DNA of 43,316 bases, from contig NZ_JAKEEB010000043.1 in NCBI RefSeq assembly GCF_021462825.1, positions 1-43,316 of the forward strand, in the 5' to 3' direction. The position numbers were made by a program, and so were the translations under genes. Every line of letters starts with the position of its first letter. The stretch's first letter is position 1. A model generated the notes under the pieces. It worked only from the letters and a program-made list of their open reading frames with translations. It was not told where the DNA came from and did not search any database. The stretch comes from Streptomyces glomeratus (GTDB taxonomy: Bacteria > Actinomycetota > Actinomycetes > Streptomycetales > Streptomycetaceae). Positions 1 through 7,712 of this stretch are shown one piece after another.

Positions 1-110
1 GGGGCGGGGGCCCCGGGCGGCGGGGGGCCCCCCCCCCCCCCCCCCCCCGCGGGGGCCCCCCGCCCCCCCCCCCCCGGGGGGGCCGCCCCCCCCCCCCCCC
101 GCCCCCCCCC
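1..110. other. G/C-only low-complexity contig end
   Basis: Every base in this stretch is G or C, mostly long homopolymer runs of C and G, and normal mixed sequence begins abruptly at about position 111. This is unlike any intergenic DNA elsewhere in the window. The likeliest reading is a sequencing or assembly artefact at a contig end, so no gene or site is called here. Confidence 0.75.
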
Positions 111-148
111 ACTTCCCGGGGCTCGGGTTAATCTTGCCGCCGTACCGG

Positions 149-217
149 ACACGGGGTGCCCCGCTCGGGGCTGAGATCACACCCGTCGAACCTGAACCAG
201 TTCGTACTGGCGGAGGG
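149..217 (+). promoter_or_regulatory. TPP riboswitch (THI element) upstream of cytX-thiD
   Basis: The conserved THI-box blocks are present in order: GGGGTGCCC near 153, GCTGAGA near 170, ACCC near 181, GAACCTGA near 189, and the closing CTGGCGGAGGGA segment ending near 218. These form the two arms of the thiamine pyrophosphate aptamer. The last conserved block, GGAGGG at 212-217, is also the only good Shine-Dalgarno for the following gene (9 nt before ATG 227). Ligand binding would therefore pair the ribosome site inside the closing helix, consistent with translational repression by TPP. No separate terminator hairpin is seen between the aptamer and the gene. Confidence 0.9.
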
Positions 218-226
218 ATGTCTTTC

Positions 227-1657
227 ATGCCTTTGGCGCATGTTCCCGGCGGGCTGCCCGCCGACAGTCGGCGAGCCGTCTTCGACGGGCGGATGCCCAC
301 CGCACCCGGCGACCTCCGTATCGAGGGGCACGGCATCGAGCCGGTTCCGGAGACCCATCGCTACGGAGGCGCGGGCCGCCTGTTCACCGTGTGGTTCGCG
401 CCCAATCTGACCATGACCGGTGTGTTCACCGGGACCATCGGTATCGCGCTCGGGCTCGACTTCACCACCGCGCTCGCCGCGGTCGTCCTCGGCACGGTGC
501 TCGGCGCGGTGCCGACCGCGTATCTGAGCACGTGGGGCAGCCGCACCGGTGCCGGTCAGCTGCCGCTCGCCCGGCTGGCGTTCGGGCGGGCGGTGGCCCT
601 GCCCGGTGTGCTCCAGTGGCTGTCGTCGGTCGCCTGGGACGCGCTGATCGGGCTCTTCGGCGGGGACGCGCTGGCCCGGCTGTGCGACTGGCCCTTCTGG
701 GTGGGTGTCCTGGTGATGATGCTGGCGCAGGGAGCCCTGGGCGTTCTCGGATACGAGGCGATCCACCGCCTCCAGATCGTGATGACCTTCGTCCTCGCGG
801 CCGCCTTCGCGCTGATCGCCCTGCGGATGTCCGGCAGCGTCCACCCGGCCGCCACCGGCAGTGCGCACGGCGCCGACCGGGCGGGCGCGTTCGTGCTGAC
901 CAGCACCATCGCGCTCAGCCTGGCCCTGTCCTGGGCGCCGTACGCCAGCGACTTCAGCCGCTATCTGCCGCGTGCCACCTCCCGCTCCCGGATGTTCTGG
1001 TGCACGCTGCTCGGGCTGGTGGTGTCCTTCGTGGCCGTGCAGGTCCTCGGGCTGTGGGGCGCGTCCGCGCTCACCGACCAGACGGCGGCGGGGGTCGAGG
1101 CACTGCTGGGCGGGGGCGCGGCGGGGGCCTTCGGGCTGCTCGCCGTGGCGCTGGCGGCACTGTGCAGCAACGCGATGAACGACTACAGCGGTTCCCTGGC
1201 GCTTCAGACCGTGGGCGTGCGCGTGCCGCGTCCGGCGGCGGCCGCGCTCGCCGTGGTGCTCGGCTTCCCGCTGGTGCTGTGGATGCACGCGGCCGACACG
1301 ACCGCGCGTTTCCAGAACGTCCTGCTGTTCGTGAGCTACTGGATCCCCGGGTTCGTGGCGATCGTGATCACCGACTGGCTCGCCCGCCGCGGCACCGGCA
1401 TCGATCTCGCCGCCGAGACGGCCCGGCCGCGACCGGCGTGGCCCCCGCTGCTGGCGTTCGCCGTGGCGTTCGCGGCGGCGGTGCCCTTCATGGACACCGG
1501 CCTGTACGTGGGTCCGGTCGCCCGCGCGCTGCACGGCGCCGACGTCTCGTACTACGTGGCGTTCCTGGTGGCGCTCGCGGTGTACGCGCCGCTGCGCGCC
1601 CGAGAGAGCCGAGAAGCCCGGAGGGCCCGGCCGTCCCGAGAGGAGGGTCGCGCATGA
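227..1657 (+). CDS. cytX: NCS1-family permease, putative hydroxymethylpyrimidine transporter CytX
   Basis: A 476-residue integral membrane protein of the purine-cytosine permease (NCS1) type, with about twelve hydrophobic segments. The region around LFTVWFAPNLTMTG, near residue 60, is the typical first transmembrane segment of this family. CytX members are thiamine-regulated and are thought to import the thiamine pyrimidine moiety (HMP) or a precursor. Two things support that assignment over plain cytosine transport: a TPP riboswitch lies directly upstream, and the 3' end overlaps thiD by the four bases ATGA. I chose ATG 227 because GGAGGG lies 9 nt upstream. ATG 218 is in frame but would abut the Shine-Dalgarno. 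Substrate specificity is inferred from context and family. Confidence 0.88.
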   Translation: MPLAHVPGGLPADSRRAVFDGRMPTAPGDLRIEGHGIEPVPETHRYGGAGRLFTVWFAPNLTMTGVFTGTIGIALGLDFTTALAAVVLGTVLGAVPTAYLSTWGSRTGAGQLPLARLAFGRAVALPGVLQWLSSVAWDALIGLFGGDALARLCDWPFWVGVLVMMLAQGALGVLGYEAIHRLQIVMTFVLAAAFALIALRMSGSVHPAATGSAHGADRAGAFVLTSTIALSLALSWAPYASDFSRYLPRATSRSRMFWCTLLGLVVSFVAVQVLGLWGASALTDQTAAGVEALLGGGAAGAFGLLAVALAALCSNAMNDYSGSLALQTVGVRVPRPAAAALAVVLGFPLVLWMHAADTTARFQNVLLFVSYWIPGFVAIVITDWLARRGTGIDLAAETARPRPAWPPLLAFAVAFAAAVPFMDTGLYVGPVARALHGADVSYYVAFLVALAVYAPLRARESREARRARPSREEGRA

Positions 1658-2454
1658 CCGCGCCGCCCCGTGTGCTGACGATCGCCGGATCCGACTCCGG
1701 CGGCGGTGCCGGTATCCAGGCCGACCTGAAGACCATGCTGGCGCTCGGCGCCCACGGGATGAGCGTGGTCACCGCGGTCACGGCCCAGAACTCCGTGGGG
1801 GTGCAGGGTGCCTGGGAGCTGCCCGTGGAGGCGGTTCGCGCCCAGTACCGCAGCGTCGTCGACGACATCGGCGTCCAGGCGGTCAAGACGGGGATGCTCG
1901 CCTCGCCCGCGCTGGTCACGACGGTGGCCGAACTGCTCGCGGACATGGCCGCCCCGGTCGTGGTGGACCCGGTGAGCGTCTCCAAGCACGGGGACCGGCT
2001 GCTCGCCGACGACGCGCTGGACGCCGTGCGCACCCGGCTGCTGCCGCTCGCCACGGTCACCACACCCAACCTGGACGAGGTCGCTGAGCTGACCGGTCTG
2101 GAGGTGACCGACGAGCCGGGCATGCGCCGCGCGGCCGCGCGCCTGCTCTCGTACGGGCCCCGGTGGGTCCTCGTGAAGGGCGGGCATCTGCCCGGGGCTG
2201 CCGTGGACCTGCTGACGGACGGCCGCGAGGAGCACTGGCTGCGCGCCGAGCGCCACGACAACCGGCACACCCACGGCACGGGCTGCACCCTCGCCTCGGC
2301 CGTCGCGGTCGGGCTCGCGCAGGGCCTCGCGGTGCCCGAGGCGGTACGACGGGCCAAGGAGTACGTCACGGCGGCCATCGCGGCGGGCTTTGCGCTGGGC
2401 GCCGGCATCGGGCCGGTGGACCACGGCTGGCGGCTGCGGGAGGCGGGAGCGTAG
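1654..2454 (+). CDS. thiD: Phosphomethylpyrimidine kinase ThiD
   Basis: A 266-residue ribokinase-fold enzyme that phosphorylates hydroxymethylpyrimidine and then HMP-phosphate to HMP-pyrophosphate, the pyrimidine half of thiamine. The N-terminus carries TIAGSDSGGGAGIQAD, the family's substrate and phosphate signature, and the C-terminal half carries the anion-hole motif HGTGCTLASA near residue 208. Length and motif order match the family. The start ATG overlaps the cytX stop (ATGA), with GGAGGG a few bases upstream, so the two are translationally coupled. Both are probably controlled by the TPP riboswitch at 149-217. This pairing suggests a salvage route: import the pyrimidine, then activate it. 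Confidence 0.95.
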   Translation: MTAPPRVLTIAGSDSGGGAGIQADLKTMLALGAHGMSVVTAVTAQNSVGVQGAWELPVEAVRAQYRSVVDDIGVQAVKTGMLASPALVTTVAELLADMAAPVVVDPVSVSKHGDRLLADDALDAVRTRLLPLATVTTPNLDEVAELTGLEVTDEPGMRRAAARLLSYGPRWVLVKGGHLPGAAVDLLTDGREEHWLRAERHDNRHTHGTGCTLASAVAVGLAQGLAVPEAVRRAKEYVTAAIAAGFALGAGIGPVDHGWRLREAGA

Positions 2455-2458
2455 ACGG

Positions 2459-3108
2459 CGCCTCTTCCGCCGTGACCTCGCCGCCGGTGCCACCGCCGGG
2501 GACTTCGGCGCACCGCAGCCGCTGCCGTTCGCGCTGGTGAGCGTCGGCTGCACACTCGCCGGGTTCGTGGTCGCTTCCACGGCCGGCAGCGACCCGGCCT
2601 GGCCGGCGCTGGGCGGGGCACCGGTCCTCGCCGGCCGTGCGCTCGTCCGGCGCCGGGCCACCCGCTCACGGTGGGACGGGCCGCGGCGCCGTCCTTTCCG
2701 GCCCTCGTCCTGAAGCCGGGCATCGTGGTGCGGGCCGTCGTCGGCAACGGGCTCGCGGACGCCCTCGGCCGGCTCGTCCCGGACGGGACGGGGCTGCCCG
2801 CCCGGCTGCGGATCGCGGCCCCGGCGGCCCTGCCGGCCAACCTGATCGACAACCTGCCGGCGGTGCCGGTCCGGCAGCCGCCGACCGCGCCGCCCGGGCC
2901 CTGCGCGGTGCTCGCCGTCCTGCTCGGCGTGGACACCCGCCCCGATCTCACCTATGCGGGATCGCCGGCCAGGCTGCTGTGGCGGCGCATCGTCCACCAG
3001 CACAGCCACGGCGTCGACCTCAGGGAGCTCACCCTGCTCGGAGCCATCGCGGTACCGGCCGCGCCGGCGCCGGGCGAGACCCGGCGCAGATCGCTCTGCT
3101 CGCGGTGA
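2459..3108 (+). pseudogene. Remnant of an ArsB/SLC13-like transporter
   Basis: Two adjacent reading frames together resemble the C-terminal half of ArsB-type arsenite/anion permeases. The first (about 2459-2660) has the segment around LPFALVSVGCTLAGFVV. The second (about 2660-3108) has RAAAPSFPALVL, GIVVRAVVGNGLADALGR, ANLIDNLPAV, LAVLLGVD and TYAGSPARLLWRRIVH. The family normally has NLINNLPA and smoother hydrophobic helices. Here prolines, charges and arginines interrupt membrane segments, and the frame changes near 2650-2680. The N-terminal half and a proper start are missing. I read it as a decayed, non-functional gene. The similarity is from recall of the family, not an alignment. Confidence 0.6.
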
Positions 3109-3133
3109 GCAACCGGCATCCCGCCGTCCGTAC

Positions 3134-3163
3134 TTGACCGGTACAGCGGTACGAGCCGTACCG
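3134..3163 (+). promoter_or_regulatory. Candidate gnd promoter with 17-bp palindrome
   Basis: A good -35 hexamer TTGACC (3134-3139) is followed by the perfect inverted repeat CGGTACG-AGC-CGTACCG (3147-3163), with another GGTAC at 3140-3144. The palindrome lies where a -10 element would be, 66 nt before the gnd start. This looks like a repressor site in a promoter, but the -10 hexamer itself is weak. Confidence 0.4.
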
Positions 3164-3228
3164 AGCGACATCCGCCGCACCCGCCGGGCACGCGGGCACG
3201 CGGCGGATCCGGACCCGAGGAGCACAGC

Positions 3229-4668
3229 ATGCAGGCGACCGCGCAGATCGGCGTCACCGGACTCGCGGTGATGGGCCGCAACCTGGCCCGGAACTTCGCC
3301 CGGCACGGGTACACCGTCGCCGTGCACAACCGCACCCCGACCAGAACCAAGGCGCTGGTGGAGGAGTTCGGGCACGAGGGTGCCTTCGTGGCCGCCGAGA
3401 CGGCCGAGGAGTTCGTGGCGGCGCTGGAGCGTCCCCGCCGCCTCATGATCATGGTGCAGGCGGGAGCGGCCACCGACGCGGTGATCGAGGAGTTCGTCCC
3501 GCTGCTGGAGCCCGGCGACATGATCATCGACGGGGGCAACGCACACTTCGCGGACACCCGGCGTCGTGAGCGGTCGCTGCGCGAGCGCGGCATCCACTTC
3601 GTCGGCGCGGGCGTCTCCGGAGGCGAGGAGGGTGCCCTTCACGGGCCGAGCATCATGCCCGGCGGTTCACCGGAGTCGTATGCCGCGCTCGGTCCGATGT
3701 TCGAGAAGATCAGTGCGAAGGTCGACGGCGAGCCCTGTACGACGCACGTCGGCACGGACGGCGCGGGGCACTTCGTGAAGATGGTGCACAACGGTATCGA
3801 GTACGCCGACATGCAGCTGATCGGCGAGGCGTACGACCTGCTGCGCCAGGTGGCCGGGCTCTCCCCCGCCGCGATCGCCGAGATCTTCCGCGAGTGGAAC
3901 AAGGGCCGCCTCGACTCCTATCTGATCGAGATCACGGCCGAGGTGCTGTCCCATGTGGACGCGGCCAGCGGCAGGCCGTTCGTGGACGTCGTCGCCGATG
4001 CGGCGGGGCAGAAGGGCACCGGGCGCTGGACCGTGCAGACCGCGCTGGAGCTGGGCTCGCCCGTGACCGCCATCGCCCAGGCCACCTTCGCCCGCGCCGC
4101 CTCCGGCCAGGCGGCGCTGCGCGGCGCGTACCGCGGGCTGCCCGGCGGCACCCGGTGGGACCTCACCCCGTACGAGGCCGAGCGGTTCACCGCGCAGGTG
4201 GAGCAGGCCCTGTACGCGTCCAAGTTGATCGCCTACGACCAGGGCTGGAAGATGATCCTGGACGCCGCCGAAGAGTTCGGCTGGACCATCGACCTCGGGG
4301 CGGTCGCCAGGATCTGGCGCGGGGGCTGCATCATCCGGGCCGCCTTCCTGGACCGCATCCGCGCCGCCTACGCGGTGGACCCGGGCCTGGTCAGCCTGCT
4401 GTCCGACGCCGGATTCGCGGCGGAGATCAGGGACGCGCAGGTGCCGTGGCGCGAGGTGATCGCCACCGCGGCCCGCCGGGGCGTGCCGGTGCCCGCTTTC
4501 TCGGCCGCGCTGTCGTACTACGACTCCCTGCGCGCCGAGCGCCTGCCGGCCGCGCTCACCCAGGGCCAGCGGGACTACTTCGGCGCCCACACTTACCGGC
4601 GCGTCGACCGCGAGGGCAGCTTCCACACGCTGTGGGGCACGGCCGACCGTGCCGAGATGGAGGCCTGA
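3229..4668 (+). CDS. gnd: 6-phosphogluconate dehydrogenase (decarboxylating)
   Basis: A 479-residue cytoplasmic enzyme of the pentose phosphate pathway, oxidising 6-phosphogluconate to ribulose 5-phosphate and CO2 with reduction of NADP. The N-terminal Rossmann motif is GLAVMGRNLARNFA. The following NRT after the second strand is the usual NADP-type pattern. Substrate and catalytic motifs are present: GAGVSGGEEGALHGPSIMPGG-type loop near residue 127, the HFVKMVHNGIEYADMQ catalytic Lys/His helix near residue 181, and the C-terminal YFGAHTYRR motif. Length is that of the long, dimeric family. AGGAG lies just before the ATG, and a strong terminator hairpin follows at 4690-4720. It stands alone as a transcription unit. 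Confidence 0.96.
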   Translation: MQATAQIGVTGLAVMGRNLARNFARHGYTVAVHNRTPTRTKALVEEFGHEGAFVAAETAEEFVAALERPRRLMIMVQAGAATDAVIEEFVPLLEPGDMIIDGGNAHFADTRRRERSLRERGIHFVGAGVSGGEEGALHGPSIMPGGSPESYAALGPMFEKISAKVDGEPCTTHVGTDGAGHFVKMVHNGIEYADMQLIGEAYDLLRQVAGLSPAAIAEIFREWNKGRLDSYLIEITAEVLSHVDAASGRPFVDVVADAAGQKGTGRWTVQTALELGSPVTAIAQATFARAASGQAALRGAYRGLPGGTRWDLTPYEAERFTAQVEQALYASKLIAYDQGWKMILDAAEEFGWTIDLGAVARIWRGGCIIRAAFLDRIRAAYAVDPGLVSLLSDAGFAAEIRDAQVPWREVIATAARRGVPVPAFSAALSYYDSLRAERLPAALTQGQRDYFGAHTYRRVDREGSFHTLWGTADRAEMEA

Positions 4669-4689
4669 GCGGGACGGCTGACGGCTGAC

Positions 4690-4720
4690 GGTCCGGGCTC
4701 ACGCGGCAGGAGCCCGGACC
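4690..4720 (+). terminator. Intrinsic-type terminator after gnd
   Basis: A perfect 11-bp GC-rich stem (GGTCCGGGCTC at 4690-4700 with GAGCCCGGACC at 4710-4720) closes a 9-nt loop, 21 nt after the gnd stop. There is no U-tract, as is common in high-GC actinobacteria. Confidence 0.75.
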
Positions 4721-5032
4721 GGGCGGGCCCGGCGACGCCGTACGCGGTCGGTCACGGCCGGGGGTGCCGTCGCGGTGCCGCCTCGCCGTGGCGTCGTGGC
4801 GCCGTCTGCTCGTGCCGCGATGCCCGCCGCGTCGCCGGTTCGGTGCCGACATGCCGTGCAGCCGGGCCGCGCTTAGGCTGACCAGGGCCGGCAACGGCCT
4901 GCCGGTCGGCCGACGGGCCGCCGCCGGCATGCCGTCGCCGGGGCGGTGCCGGCCGATCGTCCGGACCGATCGACCGGACCGGTCGTCCGGCCGTCCGGAC
5001 CCTCGCATCGATCCGAGACGTCAGGAGCCATC
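4721..5032. other. Intergenic region with small inverted repeat
   Basis: No convincing gene lies here. Several open frames exist but lack codon bias. The distal part is rich in CCGGACC-like words and includes the perfect inverted repeat CGACCG-GAC-CGGTCG (4971-4985), about 50 nt upstream of the following reductase. It could be an operator, but nothing links it to a particular regulator. Confidence 0.35.
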
Positions 5033-5959
5033 GTGGTCGACAGCCCGCTGATTCTGGTGACCGGGGCGGCCGGGAGTGTGGGATCGGTGGGACGCCGGGT
5101 GGTCGACGACCTTCGACGACGGGGGCACGCGGTGCGCGCGCTCGTACACCGGGAGGACGAGCGCGCCGACGCGCTCCGCGAAATGGGTGCGGAGGTGACG
5201 GTGGGAGACCTGGCGCGCCCGGCGGACGTGGTGCGGGCGCTGGACGGCTGTCACCGCATGTATTTCGGCATGGGCGTGTCGTCGCAGTACCTGGAGGCGG
5301 CTCTCGTCAACGCCGCCGCGGCGCGCGCCCGGGGCCGTCTGGAGGTGTTCGTCAACATGTCGCAGATGACGGTCTCCCAGATGGACCTCACCAGCACCGC
5401 CGAATCGACGCAGCAACGCGAGCACTGGCTCACCGAGCAGGTGCTGGACTGGTCCGGTCTTCCCGTCACCCAGGTGCGGCCAACGGTCTTCATGGAGAAT
5501 CCCTTGTTCCGGATCTTCTGCTTCGCCTCGATGGCACGGGACGGGACGATCCGGCTTCCTTTCGGGCAGGGCCGCACCTCTCCGGTGGCGGCCGAGGACG
5601 TCGCGCATGTCGTCGCCGCCGTTCTCGCCGATCCCGCCCCTCACATCGGCCGCGTCTACGAGCTGACCGGTCCGGTCTCGCAGGACATGCGGGCCATGGC
5701 GGAGGAGTTCTCCTCCGCGCTGGGCCGTCCCGTGACCTACGTCGACCCGCCCTTCGACGAGTTCGAGGACGAGCTGCGCCGGCAGGGCCTTCCGGACCAT
5801 GCCGTCGAGCACCTGACCACGATGGCGCGGCTGCACGCGCAGAACCGCTATGACCGCGCGACCCAGGACGTGGAGAAGGTCACCGGGCGGCCCGCGTGGG
5901 GCGTACGGGAGTTCGTCGAGCACAACCCGGAGCTGTTCCGGTCCGCCGACGCGTCATGA
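5033..5959 (+). CDS. NmrA-like NAD(P)-binding atypical SDR protein
   Basis: A 308-residue Rossmann-fold protein. The N-terminus has ILVTGAAGSVGSVGRRVVDDLRRRGHAVRALVH in which the TGAAGSVG glycine-rich loop and the downstream arginine are typical of NmrA/QOR2-like atypical short-chain dehydrogenases. A GDLAR acid motif lies near residue 60. The usual YxxxK catalytic pair is not evident, so it may be a weak reductase or a redox-sensing regulator. The GTG at 5033 is chosen because AGGAG lies 5 nt upstream and the Rossmann strand begins right after it. A longer in-frame extension to 4946 is proline/arginine-rich and unlikely. It lies 85 nt before lpdA on the same strand. Substrate is unknown. Confidence 0.8.
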   Translation: MVDSPLILVTGAAGSVGSVGRRVVDDLRRRGHAVRALVHREDERADALREMGAEVTVGDLARPADVVRALDGCHRMYFGMGVSSQYLEAALVNAAAARARGRLEVFVNMSQMTVSQMDLTSTAESTQQREHWLTEQVLDWSGLPVTQVRPTVFMENPLFRIFCFASMARDGTIRLPFGQGRTSPVAAEDVAHVVAAVLADPAPHIGRVYELTGPVSQDMRAMAEEFSSALGRPVTYVDPPFDEFEDELRRQGLPDHAVEHLTTMARLHAQNRYDRATQDVEKVTGRPAWGVREFVEHNPELFRSADAS

Positions 5960-6044
5960 GCCGCCGCTGCGGGTCCGAGTACCCGGAGTACCCGGTGTCC
6001 GCCGACCTCAGCGACGTGCCCCTCTTCGAGCATGAGGCCGAGTC

Positions 6045-7442
6045 ATGAACACAGACTTCGATGTGGTGGTCCTCGGTGCGGGGCCGGGTGGATATGTGGC
6101 AGCCATTCGATGCGCCCAGCTGGGTCTCCGGACCGCCGTCGTCGAAGGGCGGTTCTGGGGCGGAATCTGCCTGAACATCGGCTGCATCCCGGCGAAGGCT
6201 CTCCTGCGCAACGCGGAAGTGGCACACCTTGTGCTGCATGAGGCGGACACCTTCGGCGTGCGGTTCGACGGTGCCGTGAGTCTCGACTACCGGGCGGCGT
6301 ACCTCAGGAGCCGCAAGGTGGCCGACGGGCGCGCGAAAGGCGTCAACTATCTGATGCGCAAGAACGGCATCGCGCAGTTCGAGGGACAGGGATCGTTCGT
6401 CGATCCCCACACCCTGAACGTCCGGATGCCCACCGGGGAGACCACCCTCACCTTCGCCCACTGCATCATCGCCACCGGCTCCACCGTGAAGCTGCTGCCG
6501 GGGACCCGCCTGGGCAGACGCATCGTGACCTACGAGGAGCAGATCCTCTCCGACCACGTGCCCGGGAGCATCGTCATCGCCGGAGCGGGCGCCATCGGAG
6601 TGGAGTTCGCCCACCTGCTGCGGGCCTACGGCGTCGACGTCACGCTGGTCGAGTTCTTCGACCGGATCGCCCCCCTGGAGGACGAGGAGGTCTCCGCGGA
6701 ACTGGCCCGGCAGTTCCGTCGGCAGGGGATCACGGTGATGACGTCCACCCGCGTGGAGTCGATGCAGGAGTCGGCCGACGGAGTGCGTGTCGTCGTCTCG
6801 CAGGGCGGCCAGGAGAAGGTTTTGGAAGCGGACACGGTGCTCCAGGCCCTGGGGTTCCAGCCGCGCACCACCGGGTACGGGCTCGGGCAGGCGGGCGTCC
6901 GGCTCACCGACCGTGGTGCCATCGACATCGACGGCCGGTGCCGTACCAGCCGGCCGCACATCTTCGCCATCGGGGATGTCACGGCGAAACTGATGCTCGC
7001 CCATGCCGCCGAGGCGATGGGAGTCATCGCCGCGGAGACCATCGCCGGTGAAGAGACGATGGAGCTCGACTACCGCATGATTCCCCGGGCCACGTTCTGC
7101 CGGCCCCAGATCGCGAGTTTCGGCTGGACCGAACGGGAGGCGAGGGACGCGGGGTTCGATGTCCGCGTCGCGAAGTTCCCCTTCACCGCGAACGCGAAGG
7201 CGCACGGCTTCGGCGACACGGCCGGCTTCGTGAAGCTCATCAGCGACACCCGCCACGGCGAACTTCTGGGCGCGCACCTGATCGGCCCGGACGTCACCGA
7301 GCTTCTTCCGGAGCTGACCCTGGCGCAGAAGTGGGATCTGACGGTGACCGAGCTGGTGAGGAACGTGCACGCGCACCCCACTCTGAGCGAGGCGGTCCAG
7401 GACGCCCTGCACGGCCTGGCCGGGCACATGATCAACCTGTGA
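6045..7442 (+). CDS. lpdA: Dihydrolipoyl dehydrogenase
   Basis: A 465-residue FAD-dependent pyridine nucleotide-disulfide oxidoreductase that reoxidises dihydrolipoamide in 2-oxoacid dehydrogenase complexes. The FAD loop GAGPGGYVAA is at residues 11-20, the redox-active disulfide GGICLNIGCIPAK has Cys42 and Cys47, and the NAD-binding loop is IAGAGAIGVEFA. The C-terminal HAHPTLSEA supplies the catalytic histidine of the partner subunit. Length matches the family. No E1 or E2 genes are adjacent, which is usual for the stand-alone streptomycete copy. A weak GAGG lies 7 nt before the ATG, and a small hairpin follows at 7464-7481. Other flavoprotein reductases, such as mycothione reductase, are less likely given the motif set. 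Confidence 0.92.
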   Translation: MNTDFDVVVLGAGPGGYVAAIRCAQLGLRTAVVEGRFWGGICLNIGCIPAKALLRNAEVAHLVLHEADTFGVRFDGAVSLDYRAAYLRSRKVADGRAKGVNYLMRKNGIAQFEGQGSFVDPHTLNVRMPTGETTLTFAHCIIATGSTVKLLPGTRLGRRIVTYEEQILSDHVPGSIVIAGAGAIGVEFAHLLRAYGVDVTLVEFFDRIAPLEDEEVSAELARQFRRQGITVMTSTRVESMQESADGVRVVVSQGGQEKVLEADTVLQALGFQPRTTGYGLGQAGVRLTDRGAIDIDGRCRTSRPHIFAIGDVTAKLMLAHAAEAMGVIAAETIAGEETMELDYRMIPRATFCRPQIASFGWTEREARDAGFDVRVAKFPFTANAKAHGFGDTAGFVKLISDTRHGELLGAHLIGPDVTELLPELTLAQKWDLTVTELVRNVHAHPTLSEAVQDALHGLAGHMINL

Positions 7443-7463
7443 GCGAAGCGGCCACACGCCTCG

Positions 7464-7481
7464 GGCGCACGGCGGTGCGCC
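7464..7481 (+). terminator. Small hairpin after lpdA
   Basis: GGCGCAC (7464-7470) pairs perfectly with GTGCGCC (7475-7481) across a 4-nt loop, about 20 nt after the lpdA stop, followed by a G-run. This is a plausible short terminator. The rest of 7443-7712 shows no gene. Confidence 0.5.
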
Positions 7482-7712
7482 GGGGGCCTGCGCGAGGCCG
7501 CCGAACGGTCCCCTGCCGTCGGGGCGACCTGAGACTCCCTCCGGTCGAGCGCTGATGTCGCGTCATATGTGCGGCACGGGGCAGCGTTTGCTCAGCTCCA
7601 CGGTTCGGCCGGTGCGGCGCGCCGGTCGTGCGGGACGTGCCGTTCCGTGGGGGCGTCTTCGCAGGGATGCAATGTGCGCGTTACCTACCCCGAGTCGTCA
7701 TGTGCTTAGGGT

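Noticed and set aside
1..110. GC-only segment as a quadruplex or telomere-like terminus
   Set aside because: Streptomyces telomeres have organised palindromes, which are absent here. The random G/C homopolymers look like an artefact.
128..1534. Long open frame on the minus strand opposite cytX (and similar long antisense frames opposite dxs, tdh, lpdA, GH36 and others)
   Set aside because: They are arginine/glycine/proline-rich shadows created by high GC and show no family resemblance, while the plus-strand or opposite genes do.
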